A stretch of 64,000 bases of DNA from Nematostella vectensis (lineage: Eukaryota > Cnidaria > Anthozoa > Actiniaria > Edwardsiidae). The DNA is taken from positions 6,740,627 through 6,804,626 of the forward strand of contig NC_064048.1 of NCBI RefSeq assembly GCF_932526225.1. Direction: 5' to 3'. Positions 21,801-32,314 of this stretch are shown here, piece after piece. The number at the start of each line of letters is the position of its first letter. The stretch's first letter is position 1. A program made the translations under genes and the position numbers. The notes under the pieces are model-generated. The model was not told the DNA's origin and did not search any database. It saw nothing but the letters and a program-made list of their open reading frames with translations.

Positions 21801-24800
21801 ACTTAAAAAAAGCTGCATCAATTAAAAAAAGGCGCATTTGATATTTTGTTTGCTATTACTCACTAAGTACTTTTTCCGCTTTATTAGATGTGAAATGAGC
21901 TTATTTGAAGTGCTGTGTTGTGTTTTTCCGTCATGTCCAAGCTCTAGGTTTATTGAATAAGAAAGGGTCATGATTTGAATAAATACCAATGGCTTATTGC
22001 AAAGGGGGACACTTGTCTTGAGCCATAATGTAGAAAACTCAATGCAAGTTTATTAATGCTAACTTCATTGTATTTTGTTTTGTTTTGTGCTTTAAAAGGG
22101 AATAATAAATTATCACAATTTTAGCAGTTGCAGGATCGCGTAGTAGGGTCTTGACTGGTGACCTCCCAGATGATTTCTTAAGACTGTCAGCCCCTGCCCA
22201 GGGTCCAGGAGGCGCCCCTGTTATGTACATGCCGCCAGGGTTCATGCCCATGCAACAGGTCCCAGTTGGCAGGCTGAGTATCACTGTTGTACAGGTGAGC
22301 TAGTAATTTCTCAGATACCGGCAAACCCAGGTCCTGGCCTTAATAAGGGGGGAGAGGGGTGAATAGGTTTTGGATCGGCGGATGCATCCTAAGATGGCTC
22401 GCAGATTACCGATTTAAAGAAAAATAGAACAGATTGTTGGATTCTTAAAACGTACCAGAACACGGATCTATTGGAAATTTAATGTCTGATTTCAGATTGT
22501 GATAGTGTGACTGCAGATTTTGCTGATTCTTGACTTGATAAAAAATCACTTGATGTGTGGTTTTCTTACTACAAATTGTTTTCTTCTATCATGTGTTGTG
22601 GATTTGAATTGAAGCAAAACTTTGTGCCCATCCGCGGATTTTCAAAAAAAATTACCCCCCCCCCCTCAATAGACTTATCCACCTAGAGCCTGAAATGCAG
22701 CTCCCTTGATTTGCAAGGAGCCTAATCCACAGGTGAGCTGCATTCCAGACTCTAGAACCAGGGAACCAGGGAATAGCAAATAGATGACAATTCGGCATCA
22801 TGGGAATCAAACACTTACCTGTAGCCAGGGGGCAGTGTTTAACAATGTCCAAACTCTTTAATTATGATCACCTTATTTATAGGCCAAGCTGGCTAAGAAT
22901 TATGGCATTACTCGCATGGACCCTTATTGTCGCATCACTGTGGGCAATCAAGTCTTCGAGACTCCTACTGCTCATAACGGCGCTAATAACCCAAGATGGA
23001 ATAAACTAATAGCAAGGTAAGATGGCTTAAACAGTGTGAAACGTGTCATTAAGGGACCTTAAGCAACAATGATGCCAACATGTGGACGACAACTTCAGAA
23101 ATCAATAGAATTTTATCCAGAATTCAATAGCCAGCATGTGAAAATATGTTCTGTCTGATACATTTCAGCCATTTTTCATAAAACCACAACATGTAGAAAT
23201 AATGTCATTAGTTTTTTTTTTATCTGTCTCTGACTATAGTGTTGTGCCTATTTCATTGCAATTAAATTATAATTGATTGCCACAGACGGAAACATCTCTT
23301 TCGGTCAGGTTGACCTAGCCGTCATCATGATTGCCCAATTATTTGCATGTGAGCACACATGAATTGCATCATCTTAATCACTTTTTTTTTGTCTTTTTAT
23401 ATGTAGAAAACAAATTCCAAAAATTTCGCCCTTATTGACTTTTTCAATTAGATCGGCAGCTTTTTTTTCTATATTTCCCAAGCTTTGCATGTTATTCTGA
23501 AAGTATAACAGAAAAGAAACCTTAGAGACCAGTAGAACAGATCTTCACCCTTTATATCACATGTCCTGCTTTATCTTCTATATTTTCAGCACAACAACAG
23601 TTCTTAATGTATAGTATGATATTGATGTATTATTTTCACATTATTTTTTTCCAGCACTTTACCAAAAGGTGTTTCAACAATATATGTTGAGATTTTTGAT
23701 GAGGTATGTCTAATTGTTATGTAATAATATCTCATTTTTTAGGCAGGCAACTTCAAGGTTAAAATAGTGCCCCTTTGTAGATGTTGTGTTTGTCATAATT
23801 GATTCCACAAGCAGAAGGTGAAACAGAGTAGTTAGCCCTTCATCAGAGCAAAAGCTAGTACGTTCATAAAAGGTAATATGAAGGGCTAATACATCAGTGA
23901 ACTACTTTGTTTCACATGCGTTTCACATACATTTTCATTCCGTGTTGATTTATACATTGTCTACACCACGCCTATGCAGACCATCTAGTTTTTCTACAGC
24001 TTGCCTGTAGACTTTCTAGTTATAAAACAAGCAGAAGGCCTGATAAGGTTTTATTATTTGGGGGATAAACTAACATCTAGTTGGCAGCTGTACTGGGCAG
24101 TGCTTTTTGCTCCAAAATAAGATTAAATAAACTGCAAACCATCTTTTCCCTACTAGCAGAGGCCTCTTTTCTCTGTATTTCGCTGGGCCATAGCCCACAG
24201 TCTACGTTATGTCTCCGTATTGGCCCCTTCCCCCCACCCTCAAGTATCGTATTTCTAGGCCGGTAATGGCCCTGCTTAAGCTAGTCGTAAGCTTCTTTTG
24301 CTTATGCAGTGGTTAACATATGCACCCATAAAAATTTAATTTGATGGCTGAAAGTGTTTGTATGGTAATATCAAGTTTGTTTGCTTACTGATGCTTGATT
24401 GAAAGGAGCAAATCATATATTGTTTTTCAGATTTGGTACACCACCATTTGTTATACACACCCTTTCCGAACTTTCAGATTTCAAGAGTGAGAGATCTTAA
24501 TTATAAATAAAGGCACTTTTTTGTTTCTTGTTTTTTATACCCACTTTCAAGGCTGTGATATTTTATTGCACAGAGGTCTTTCTCTGTTGATGAGCGTGTG
24601 GCATGGGGCCTAGTGCAGATCAGGGAGGACGTTCTAAATGGAGAAACTATAGATGACTGGTACTCTCTAAGTGGCAAACAGGGCGAGGACAAGGAAGGGA
24701 TGATCAACCTGGTATTTGCATACAGGGTAAGTATGGAAGAAGTGATCAACCTGGTATTTGCATACAGGGTAAGTATGGAAGGAGTGATCAACCTGGTATT

Positions 24801-25731
24801 TGCAAACAAGGTAAATATGGAAGGAGTGATCAACCCTGGTATTTGCTTACAGGGTAAGTATGGAAGGCATGAAAAACCAGGTATTTGCATACAGGGTAGG
24901 TATGGAAGGAATGATCAACCAGGTATTTGCAAACAGGGTAAATATGGAAGGAATGATCAACCTGGTATTTGCATACAGGGTAGGTATGGAAGGAATGGTC
25001 AACCAGGTATTTGCAAACAGGGTAAATATGGAAGGAATGGTCAACCAGGTATTCGCATACAGGGTTAGTATGGAAGGAATGATCAACCTGGTATTTACAT
25101 ACAGGGTAGGTATGGAAGGAGTGATCAACCTGGTATTTGCCAACAGGGTGGAATGTTAACCTGGTATTTGCATAACAGGGTAGGTATGGAAGGAGTGATC
25201 AACCTGGTATTTGCAAACAGGGTAGGTATAGAAGGAATGATCAAGCTGGTATTTGTAAACAGGGTAAATATGGAAGGAGTGATCAACCTGGTATAGGTAT
25301 GGTATTTTCATACAGGGCAGGTATGGTATTTTCATATAGGGTTGTATATATAGTTAAACACAATATATGGAGTTTGTAATTGTACTGGTCTCAAGTTATT
25401 TGTGTTAAGGTTAAAATATTTTCCTTTTATGGCCCTTTCTCAGGTCGTCCCTGCAGGACCACAAACGATGATGTACCCACAACCTGTCCCTGTGATGATG
25501 GTCCCTGCCCCAACGCCGGTCTTCTACCCAGGGGGCTATGGACAGCAACCAATCCCCACTCAGCCTCCGCCGCCACAGCGACCCCGAGAACCCACAGAGG
25601 ACGAGATAAAAGACCTAAAGGACATGTTTCCATCGATTGAGGAGAGCGTGATAAAATCTGTTCTCGAGGCTTGTAATGGGGATGTGGATGCGGCGACGAC
25701 GCATCTATTGACAATGAGCGCGGGGGAGTAG
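18810..25731 (+). CDS. TOLLIP: Toll-interacting protein, complete gene, 6 coding exons
   Basis: Exons: 18810-18837, 22134-22294, 22883-23016, 23655-23703, 24574-24726, 25444-25731. They join in phase to 270 residues (human 274). TOLLIP is an endosomal adaptor that binds phosphoinositides, TOM1 and ubiquitin and restrains IL-1/Toll signalling. Seen: Tom1-binding-like N-terminus ([10 protein letters not shown]), a C2 domain from about residue 56 ([67 protein letters not shown]), a proline-rich linker, and a CUE domain with the MFP motif at residues 236-238 and LL at 263-264. Intron 1 carries a dead LINE. The exon 5 donor is followed by a tandem array of about 14 near copies of itself. Confidence 0.95.
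19140..21060 (-). mobile_element. 5'-truncated non-LTR retrotransposon (CR1/Jockey-like) in TOLLIP intron 1
   Basis: Carries only the reverse transcriptase region and about 420 bp of 3' sequence. The right boundary near 21060 is where homology is no longer read; left boundary is approximate. Confidence 0.75.
19559..21010 (-). pseudogene. Non-LTR reverse transcriptase, frameshifted
   Basis: Recognisable reverse transcriptase blocks: [60 protein letters not shown], then CGVPQA in place of the usual [21 protein letters not shown] (catalytic Asp pair present) and the downstream [19 protein letters not shown]. The first part is in one frame (to about 20285) and the rest in another, so at least one frameshift breaks it near the CGVPQ block. 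The endonuclease domain is absent. Confidence 0.85.
21085..21280. repeat. Cluster of ATCGAT palindromes
   Basis: About eight ATCGAT words and several TAATCGATTA-like variants in under 200 bp, irregularly spaced, immediately upstream (genomic right) of the LINE. Confidence 0.7.
21700..21945 (+). repeat. Dispersed repeat, copy 2
   Basis: Shares CTTGATCATCCTTGCGCTAT, GGGCTCAGAGAC-like sequence and the CACTAAGTACTT tail with 4785-5075. Confidence 0.7.
23815..24025 (+). repeat. Dispersed repeat, copy 3 (TOLLIP intron 4)
   Basis: Contains TTAGCCCTTCATCAGAGCAA with an inverted partner at 23880-23895 and GTGAAAC arms, then the GCAGACCATCTAGTTTTTCT block shared with 9885 and 10640. Structure and wording resemble Penelope-like element ends. 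Confidence 0.6.
24727..25345 (+). repeat. TOLLIP: 42-bp minisatellite copying the TOLLIP exon 5/intron 5 junction
   Basis: About 14 units of 42 bp start directly at the donor of exon 5. Each contains the last 27 coding bases of the exon (GATCAACCTGGTATTTGCAT then ACAGG) followed by a donor-like GTAAGTATGG, GTAGGTATGG or GTAAATATGG. One unit is 43 bp, one about 32 bp, and the last is scrambled into a short GGTATTTTCATA repeat. Multiples of 42 keep frame, so long artefactual open frames run through it on both strands. Confidence 0.9.
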
Positions 25732-25749
25732 GAAGGGGGCTGGGAATTT

Positions 25750-26066
25750 GAATGTATTGCGACGGAAATGATCGCATATTCTTTTTATTCTTGCGATAGC
25801 TTGTAGACCACAATTATCACACAAAAAAATGATTGATCATTTTAATTTACAGCAAATTTGTTGTATTGCGACGGAAATGCTGGTATGTCCTTGTTTTGTC
25901 TTGGGATAGCTTGAAGACCTCAATAATCACAAAAAATGATTGGTCAATTTAATTCACGGCCGAACCAGGGGGCTATGGATTGCGACAGAAATGAGTGTAC
26001 TTGTTTTGTCTTGCGATAGCTTGCAGACCTCAATAATCATAAAAAAAAATGATTGGTCAATTTTAT
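25750..26066 (+). repeat. Triplicated segment in the presumed TOLLIP 3' UTR
   Basis: Three copies, about 110 bp each, of a segment beginning TATTGCGACGGAAATG and containing GCGATAGCTTG, GACCTCAATAATCA and AAAATGATTGGTCAATTT. The third copy is preceded by CCAGGGGGCTATGGA, a 15-bp word also in the coding exon at 25531. Confidence 0.8.
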
Positions 26067-26352
26067 ACGCGTTATTTTCGGACGAGAATAGATGAGCGGT
26101 CGTTGTACGACGAATTCGACTGTAAATCCTTCCGTATTACTCGAATAAGCCGATTTTCATGCATTCTGTGCGTTTGATGCATATATTCGAATGAGTAAAT
26201 ACGGTCTGCTTGATTTGTAGGTCGAGAAATAATCTCTTATTAAACAATTTGTAAACAAGTAAAGTAAGCAAGTAATTTACGAGGAAGGATAAATAGCGGT
26301 CGAAAGCCTATTTTTCGGTAAACCGCCACAGCTTATGACGCCTTAATTGTCG

Positions 26353-26500
26353 GTAAATAAACTGCTTTCTGCATTTGATTGATGCTTTATGTTTGGTCAG
26401 CGCCGGGCGCGTTCCCAGGATTGGACGAGTGGGGGGTGCGCAGTCATAGGTATAATTTGAAAACAACAGTATTTGAAGATCCCCCCCCCCCCCCCCCCCC
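26353..26500 (+). repeat. Dispersed repeat, inverted partner of 30925-31028
   Basis: About 70 bp (from GTAAATAAACTGCTTTCTGC through AGCGCCGGGCGCGTTCCCAG) recurs almost identically on the other strand at 30952-31022; followed by a C homopolymer of over 20. Confidence 0.75.
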
Positions 26501-26751
26501 CCCTGTGTGTACGCGCCTAAGCGCTTTAGTCTTTTCAGGAATTCTTTGTATGAAATGGTTCTAGCAGTAATATTGCCGTAGCTAAGTAAAACACATCCTT
26601 CAAAGATTGGATATTTAAGTTATCAAAATAAATCCACCCGTCTTTGTAATATCTCAAAGACTGTAAAAAAGGTGAGAAATAAGAATAATTTCCCTAAAAC
26701 ATTTGGGTTGTTTCTTTATTGTCGTATACACTTCTGCGCGAGATATACGAA

Positions 26752-27723
26752 TTACCGAGCGAGGACTCGAGTTAGGACTCGAGTCAGTACCCGACTCAGG
26801 ACTCGAGTAAGGACTCAAGTTATACAATAAATAAAAAAATAAAATCAAAATTAATTTTCTAAATAAATAACAAAAAAATAAAATTAATTTTATTTTAATT
26901 TTAAAATTAATTTTATAACGCTCGAGCCACCTTATATCGGTTGCCATAGTAACAAAATTTGTCAAAATGTTGAGATCCATGCGAATAAAGTGCTTGCCAA
27001 TTTTGGTTTCATTAGCACCTTGTGTCCCCGAGATATTGATGAAAATTTGTTTTTCAACGTACAAGCCTGTAGGCCTTAACATACCTGAGTTTTAATGCCG
27101 CAATTTTTAAGCACTATTTTTGGCATCAGTTTGGTACGAGCGAGTGGCTAAAGGATAGCAGATTTTTAAAATATCCTAAGGGATAGCACTTGGGGTGAAT
27201 TTTATACCCTAAAGGATAATTTTTTGGAAGAGTCACCGGAAGATCCCGAGATTTCAAGGGCAAGATTCCGAAGAGGTTCCAAACAACGAACAGGAAAGTA
27301 AATCAAATGCTTGTATCTAATATCAAATGAAGGGACGTACTTATATTATATCTTCCATGTTGTGTTCACGGAAATGCGTGTTGCACTCAACAATAACAAT
27401 TGCAACAATAAATATTGCGTTTAAAAATACTTAAACCTAAACGAATGCGAAACACCCGCGCCTGCCTGTCAGGCTCCGGCTTCCTTGTCCTCATAGCGGG
27501 TCCGATTTCAGCACGCAAGAAACAACAGTAAACAGCGGAAAATACTCTGCAAAAGAAACGCTTATTTCGTCCAAACATCCAAAAGTGTTGGAAACTAAGA
27601 CCTCAGCCGATAAATAGTACTTTTTATAAATTGAATAAATTTTAAAATAGTATACTTTAAAAAAATATATTTATTTTTTATTTATTTATAACTCGTGTCC
27701 TAACTCGAGTCCTGGCTCGGTAA
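26752..27723. mobile_element. Non-autonomous DNA transposon, 972 bp
   Basis: Ends are inverted repeats: left TTACCGAGCGAGGACTCGAG-TTAGGAC, right GTCCTAACTCGAGTCCTGGC-TCGGTAA. The left end has an extra 36 bp built from the same GGACTCGAGT word, after which homology resumes into an AT-rich segment (TTATACAATAAATAAA against TTATAAATAAATAAAA). The interior encodes nothing recognised. Confidence 0.75.
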
Positions 27724-29485
27724 ATAGGCACACTCTTCTGCTGCTATTAAGCAACAAATTTAACGGCTATACATTATGATCACGTGGCTCACTGGAGACG
27801 CATCACGAGTCACGCATCACGAGTCTTTTGTTCGCGAAAAAAAAAGACAGTAAAATCTTGGACACGAAATAAGGGACCAGGCACGAGCGAAAAATTTTTT
27901 TGGGGGGAGGCAGTGATATATCCTGCTGTTTTCTGAAAAGTACCTTTTTTCTCCGTCTCCCAGAATAGCCCACGGTTGTCACCGGATACGTAGAACCGAA
28001 ACAATACAATTTCACATTACAACCATTTAAACCTAGACAGATTTAATAGTAAAGCTTATAGCAAGCGTAAGCACTTACCACTAAAATTGGAGCATACAAA
28101 GCAGTTAATCACATTTCTTCTTCTTGAGGGAATAAGCAACCGGTGCAAATATTTGCCTTTTTTTAAAAGTGAAGGTGACATTAAATTTGAAATTTAAAAT
28201 TCAAATGATTTAAATCGCGAAGTTGTTTCCTGTTGTGCGGAGACCTGAAGGCTGTTAGTAATAAGTATCTAATGTTTTCGCCATTGAAGAACCTCTTTCC
28301 ATTGGTCTAAGCTGTCCCTCCGTCAAGTTTCAATACTAGAGTGTGGCACAGCTACTAGAGGAGAGCATTCGAAATCTGACAACTTGCAGGACTTCAACTA
28401 CTTGCGAATCAGCTGGTAACTAAGTGAACCTTCTTCTAGTAAGTAATCGTAGACTTATCATTGAATCTATTTTAGATACAGTTCTACCTAAAACCTCACG
28501 CTTAGTGAATTATCACTCATCAGCCCTGAACGATGTGATTTATTTCAATTGTCATTTTGTTCAATATTATATCTTTTTGTTATATTATCAACACTTTTGT
28601 ATTTGTATTGTTTTCAAGAATCTTCTCAGATAACTAACGTCATTTGATGACCGCTTTTTTGCCGCTTCATCAATACTTTTCAAGATTTCTCAAGATTTTT
28701 CATTTGTACTTGCGAAATATAAATTTAAAAAAGGCTCATTTCAAATTTTGGAATCATCGATCCTTTTCCTGTAATAATCACATGTAATCTAACTAAATTA
28801 TTTGAACTTACACTTTCCATTAACGATAATTCTGATTGGATTGAGTCGCAATTTTATTGTTTACTATAATTGCAAACAGATGTTTTGAAATCCTTTGCGC
28901 ATTCTAGAAGGTCCGTCGTTTAATCACTCCGAATGCAGTTTTCATTTAGCGATAATAATATACAGCCATAGAAAGGCTGGAAAATAATGACATCAATTAT
29001 CCATACTTGCTACGAATACAAGTGTAATGATGGAAATCCCTTGAACATTGCGCTTTTTTTAGCGAAAATAAGCTGATTAATGATAATATCATTTTTTAGG
29101 TTAGAAAGAATGGTATAACCATCTAATGCAAAGTTGCATGCATATTTTACTACCAATTTTAATGGATTTATTGCCATGGTTTACCAAAATTATTCAAATA
29201 CGAATAGAAGATGGCGGCGATGGAAGATGAGGGCCGACAGAGATTCTTTAACAACAATTATATTGATTTAAAACCTGTAAACCTGCTCTAGCAGTTTCAA
29301 ACATTTTCAAGACAACTGTGAGAACACACCATTCTGTTAATGCCGAAAACGAGAAAGAAGTACTGTGTTTGGGGATTTAAAGTTGCACTAATCCCCAAAT
29401 ATTGTGGAATGAAAAACAAACCGACCATAATTGCATTATCTTTATTCCAGCATTGTCTTTATATTTTTAGATAGGAAAATAGGAA
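27724..29485. other. Intergenic; nothing recognised
   Basis: AT-rich, no supported exon. AGATGGCGGCGATGG at 29211 resembles a YY1-type promoter word. Part of this stretch may be the 5' region of the GPCR gene. Confidence 0.35.
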
Positions 29486-29487
29486 AA

Positions 29488-29612
29488 AGAAGAAGAGAGG
29501 AAGAAGAAGAAGAAGAAAAAGAAGAAGAAGAAGAAGAAGAAGAAGAAGAAGAAGAAGAAGAAGAAGAAGAAAAAGAAGAACAAGAACAAGAAGAACAAAA
29601 AAAGAAAACGGA
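29488..29612 (+). repeat. GAA/AAG microsatellite
   Basis: About 120 bp of nearly pure (GAA)n and (GAAA) purine tract, roughly 190 bp upstream of the GPCR start. Confidence 0.95.
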
Positions 29613-29798
29613 ATAAAATAGAAGCAAAATGAACATTAAAGAAATGGCACTTGTCGGATCATTCGAACATACTCCTTGTACTCCTTGAAGAGATTTGGAT
29701 AACGGCAGCCCATATAATAAAATCATTTTCAAAGATAAAGTCCTTGAACAAAAAAAAACAAGGTCTGATATACGTTTTAGGCTTACTAAAAACACAAG

Positions 29799-30824
29799 AT
29801 GCTGTTTGGGAATACTGCCTGTCAGGACAAAGCAGTGCCATCAAGCTTATCCTGGTCAACTGCAACCATCAGCATGGTCCTGTCAATCATCACAGTTCCT
29901 GGAAATTTGCTTATCGCCATAGCTATTATCAAGGACCCTCACCGCAACCTGAGGTCGCCCTTCAACTTCTTTGTCATAAATCTCGTCATGGCGGACCTCA
30001 TCATTGGAATAGTTACAGAGCCTGCATTTGTTGTATACCATGTTTTGGAGGCTAAAAGAGGGAGGCAGTTGAATGCACATCTGATGTTCGTCCACGTGAC
30101 GTATTTCTGCTCGCTGACTACATCTCTTCTGAGTATCGCAGCGCTCGCAGTGGATCGATGTAATGCGATCACGTGTAGCTACATACGTGAAGCGAATGCA
30201 GGGGGCAACATCAGGACTTCCTTAGCGATCTGGTTCGTATCGCTGTCAGTCCCATGGCTAATCTACCTGACGCAATTTTTTCTATTTGCATTTGTCTACG
30301 TCAATACGGCAATCTTAATGTCTGTTGTTATGATCCTTGTTTCGTTTCTGCGCGTCAGAAGAGATCTAAAAGAGAAGATTCTCGAATGGACTTCCATCCG
30401 AGAAGATGCTGCCATACTCCGCGCGATAAAAAGGGAGAGAGTCTTGACGAATTCGTTTCTTGTTATGTTAGTCTCTTTTTGTTTGTGTATGATGCCAGCA
30501 TTCGTCATGGCTTACGTCATTAACTTCTGTGACACATGTTCATGTGACGTCATTCATTGGTTACGAGATCTGCACTTTATCTTTCCATTGGTCAACTCAG
30601 CTGTCAATCAGTTTCTGTACCCATGGCGAATGAGGAATTTCCGTAAAGCTATTTCATCAATTTTGAGACTCAATGCCGTTGATTTGGAATTTACGATTTC
30701 GGGGACATCGGCTGATCTCAATCCCTTGCCTTCCGAGAGAACAGATCTTGGAACCAGAGACATATCCGGGCCTGACCAGAGACGAGGGACCCCCATACTT
30801 CTAAGCGTGACAAGGCTGACGTGA
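29799..30824 (+). CDS. Class A (rhodopsin-like) G protein-coupled receptor, single exon
   Basis: A 341-residue intronless frame with seven hydrophobic segments. Seen: TM1 with GNLLIAIAI (N1.50), TM2 with NLVMADLIIG (D2.50), DRC (AVDRCNAI) at the end of TM3 instead of DRY, a Lys/Arg-rich third loop, TM6 CLCMMPAFV (CxxP), and TM7 NSAVNQFLYPW in place of NPxxY. The usual Cys at the top of TM3 is not evident and the second extracellular loop is very short, while the third loop is Cys-rich (CDTCSCD). Short EL2 without the standard disulfide recalls melanocortin, adenosine and lipid (MECA-like) receptors; the ligand is unknown. ATG at 29799 is the first in frame that leaves an extracellular N-terminus. 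Confidence 0.85.
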   Translation: MLFGNTACQDKAVPSSLSWSTATISMVLSIITVPGNLLIAIAIIKDPHRNLRSPFNFFVINLVMADLIIGIVTEPAFVVYHVLEAKRGRQLNAHLMFVHVTYFCSLTTSLLSIAALAVDRCNAITCSYIREANAGGNIRTSLAIWFVSLSVPWLIYLTQFFLFAFVYVNTAILMSVVMILVSFLRVRRDLKEKILEWTSIREDAAILRAIKRERVLTNSFLVMLVSFCLCMMPAFVMAYVINFCDTCSCDVIHWLRDLHFIFPLVNSAVNQFLYPWRMRNFRKAISSILRLNAVDLEFTISGTSADLNPLPSERTDLGTRDISGPDQRRGTPILLSVTRLT

Positions 30825-30924
30825 TTTTCTCATGAGCGTACACTGGGGGGGATGAAGCGAAGGGTGCGTGCCCACCCCCCTACCCCTTGGCGGCCAAAAA
30901 GTGGGTCATTTCTTATTAAGGAAT

Positions 30925-31028
30925 CTTCAAATACTATGATTTTTTCCCCGCTCGGCCAATCCTGGGAACGCGCCCGGCGCTGACCAAACAAAAGGCATCA
31001 ACCAAATGCAGAAAGCAGTTTATTTATA
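30925..31028 (-). repeat. Dispersed repeat, inverted partner of 26353-26500
   Basis: Carries CCAATCCTGGGAACGCGCCC and AAATGCAGAAAGCAGTTTAT in the opposite orientation to the copy at 26353, just downstream of the GPCR. Confidence 0.75.
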
Positions 31029-31900
31029 TATCATATTTATTTATATATTATTCTAACCAAATCCAAGGCGATTTCTAGTTTCCTTTCTTAAACGATGAAC
31101 CTTGAGGCGATTACGGAGTCTGGGAAGAGCTCATTTGTAGAACGAGGAAATGGTTTCATGTGATGTGATACCTTTATTTTTAACACCTTTTGAGATTTTT
31201 TTTGTTTTCGTTTTCGAACAACTACATATTTAATTTATTTTTCACAATTTCATTATTAACCATTAAAGCAAAAAAAGAAATGTATATAGGGCGTAGACAG
31301 GTTTGCATTGAATAGATAAAACGTGGCGTACAACGTATCCTGGTCTTCTGGATGCCGAATAACTGCCCCCGAACCGAGACTCGCTGAACCAAGAAGCCTG
31401 ATTTGACACTTGGTCAAATTATATAGAAGAGACAACACCCAAAGAAATCAGTGAACCCCCTCTTTAACATCAATACACCAAAAACTGGAATTCGACTCTG
31501 CCAAATGTTCTGCCAAATTTTGGTTCACCAAAATCAAACCAAAATCTGGTTCACGAACATGACTCTTATATCCATATATTTTCGACGCCCCCCCCCCATC
31601 CCCCCCCCCCCCTTTAGACCTCGGAAATTTCTCGAGGCCCTCCCACATTATCCCCTTCTCCCTTCGGCATAATAAATGAACTTTCCCTTAATATTTAAAT
31701 TTCATAATCTGGTGTGTTTGTATTTTATTTTACGACACACGCTTTCTCCCACGAAACCCTGCTCTGTAAAGTTGAAGATTTGTATATTCATGAAGAAATG
31801 AGATCACATTTTGCTCGATATAGCCTTAATTAAAGAGGAACTCCTAATTGCAAACCGTCAACAAGACAGATGACGAATATACAGTTTTCCAGGGTTAATA
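31029..31900. other. Intergenic with a Penelope-like end fragment
   Basis: No gene. 31469-31520 holds a fragment of the Penelope-like terminus (CACCAAAAACTGGAATTCGA then CTCTGCCAAAT, with a partial internal duplication). C-rich runs at 31590-31612. Confidence 0.5.
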
Positions 31901-31901
31901 T

Positions 31902-32053
31902 TTGGGAGGCCTGTGGTTTTACACCAAAAAGAGGCTCAAACTAGCACTTTTGCGCATTTCTTCCCGTCATAGGCAATTAACAATATTTTGTTTTCCAGCA
32001 AAAACATGCCCGTTTGATCCTCTTTTTTTAGTGTAAAACCACAGGCCTCCCAA
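31902..32053. mobile_element. Short foldback MITE
   Basis: About 150 bp with 39-43 bp inverted ends: TTGGGAGGCCTGTGGTTTTA at the left, AAAACCACAGGCCTCCCAA at the right. Lies about 260 bp upstream of the K2P start. Confidence 0.8.
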
Positions 32054-32314
32054 GTATTGTATTTCAATCAGCGAAACGGTCTATTGGCATTATATTATTG
32101 AATTTGTCCCTTTATATTTTTATTCCAGCATTACGATTGGCACTTCCAACGCACCGCCTTGACACATTTGTTATTTAATGCAAATATATATTTTTCTTAT
32201 TAAAGCAAGTTAATAGAATATGAATATTTCATGCTTTTGGCTGATATATAATTGCCATTTAGGACGACTAAATACCTGCACAATATTGGAAAACTCCAAG
32301 ATCTTTATCTGAAA

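Noticed and set aside
24501-25159. Several repeat-rich proteins on both strands in the TOLLIP intron
   Set aside because: They are the 42-bp junction array read in different frames; the real coding part ends at the donor at 24726.
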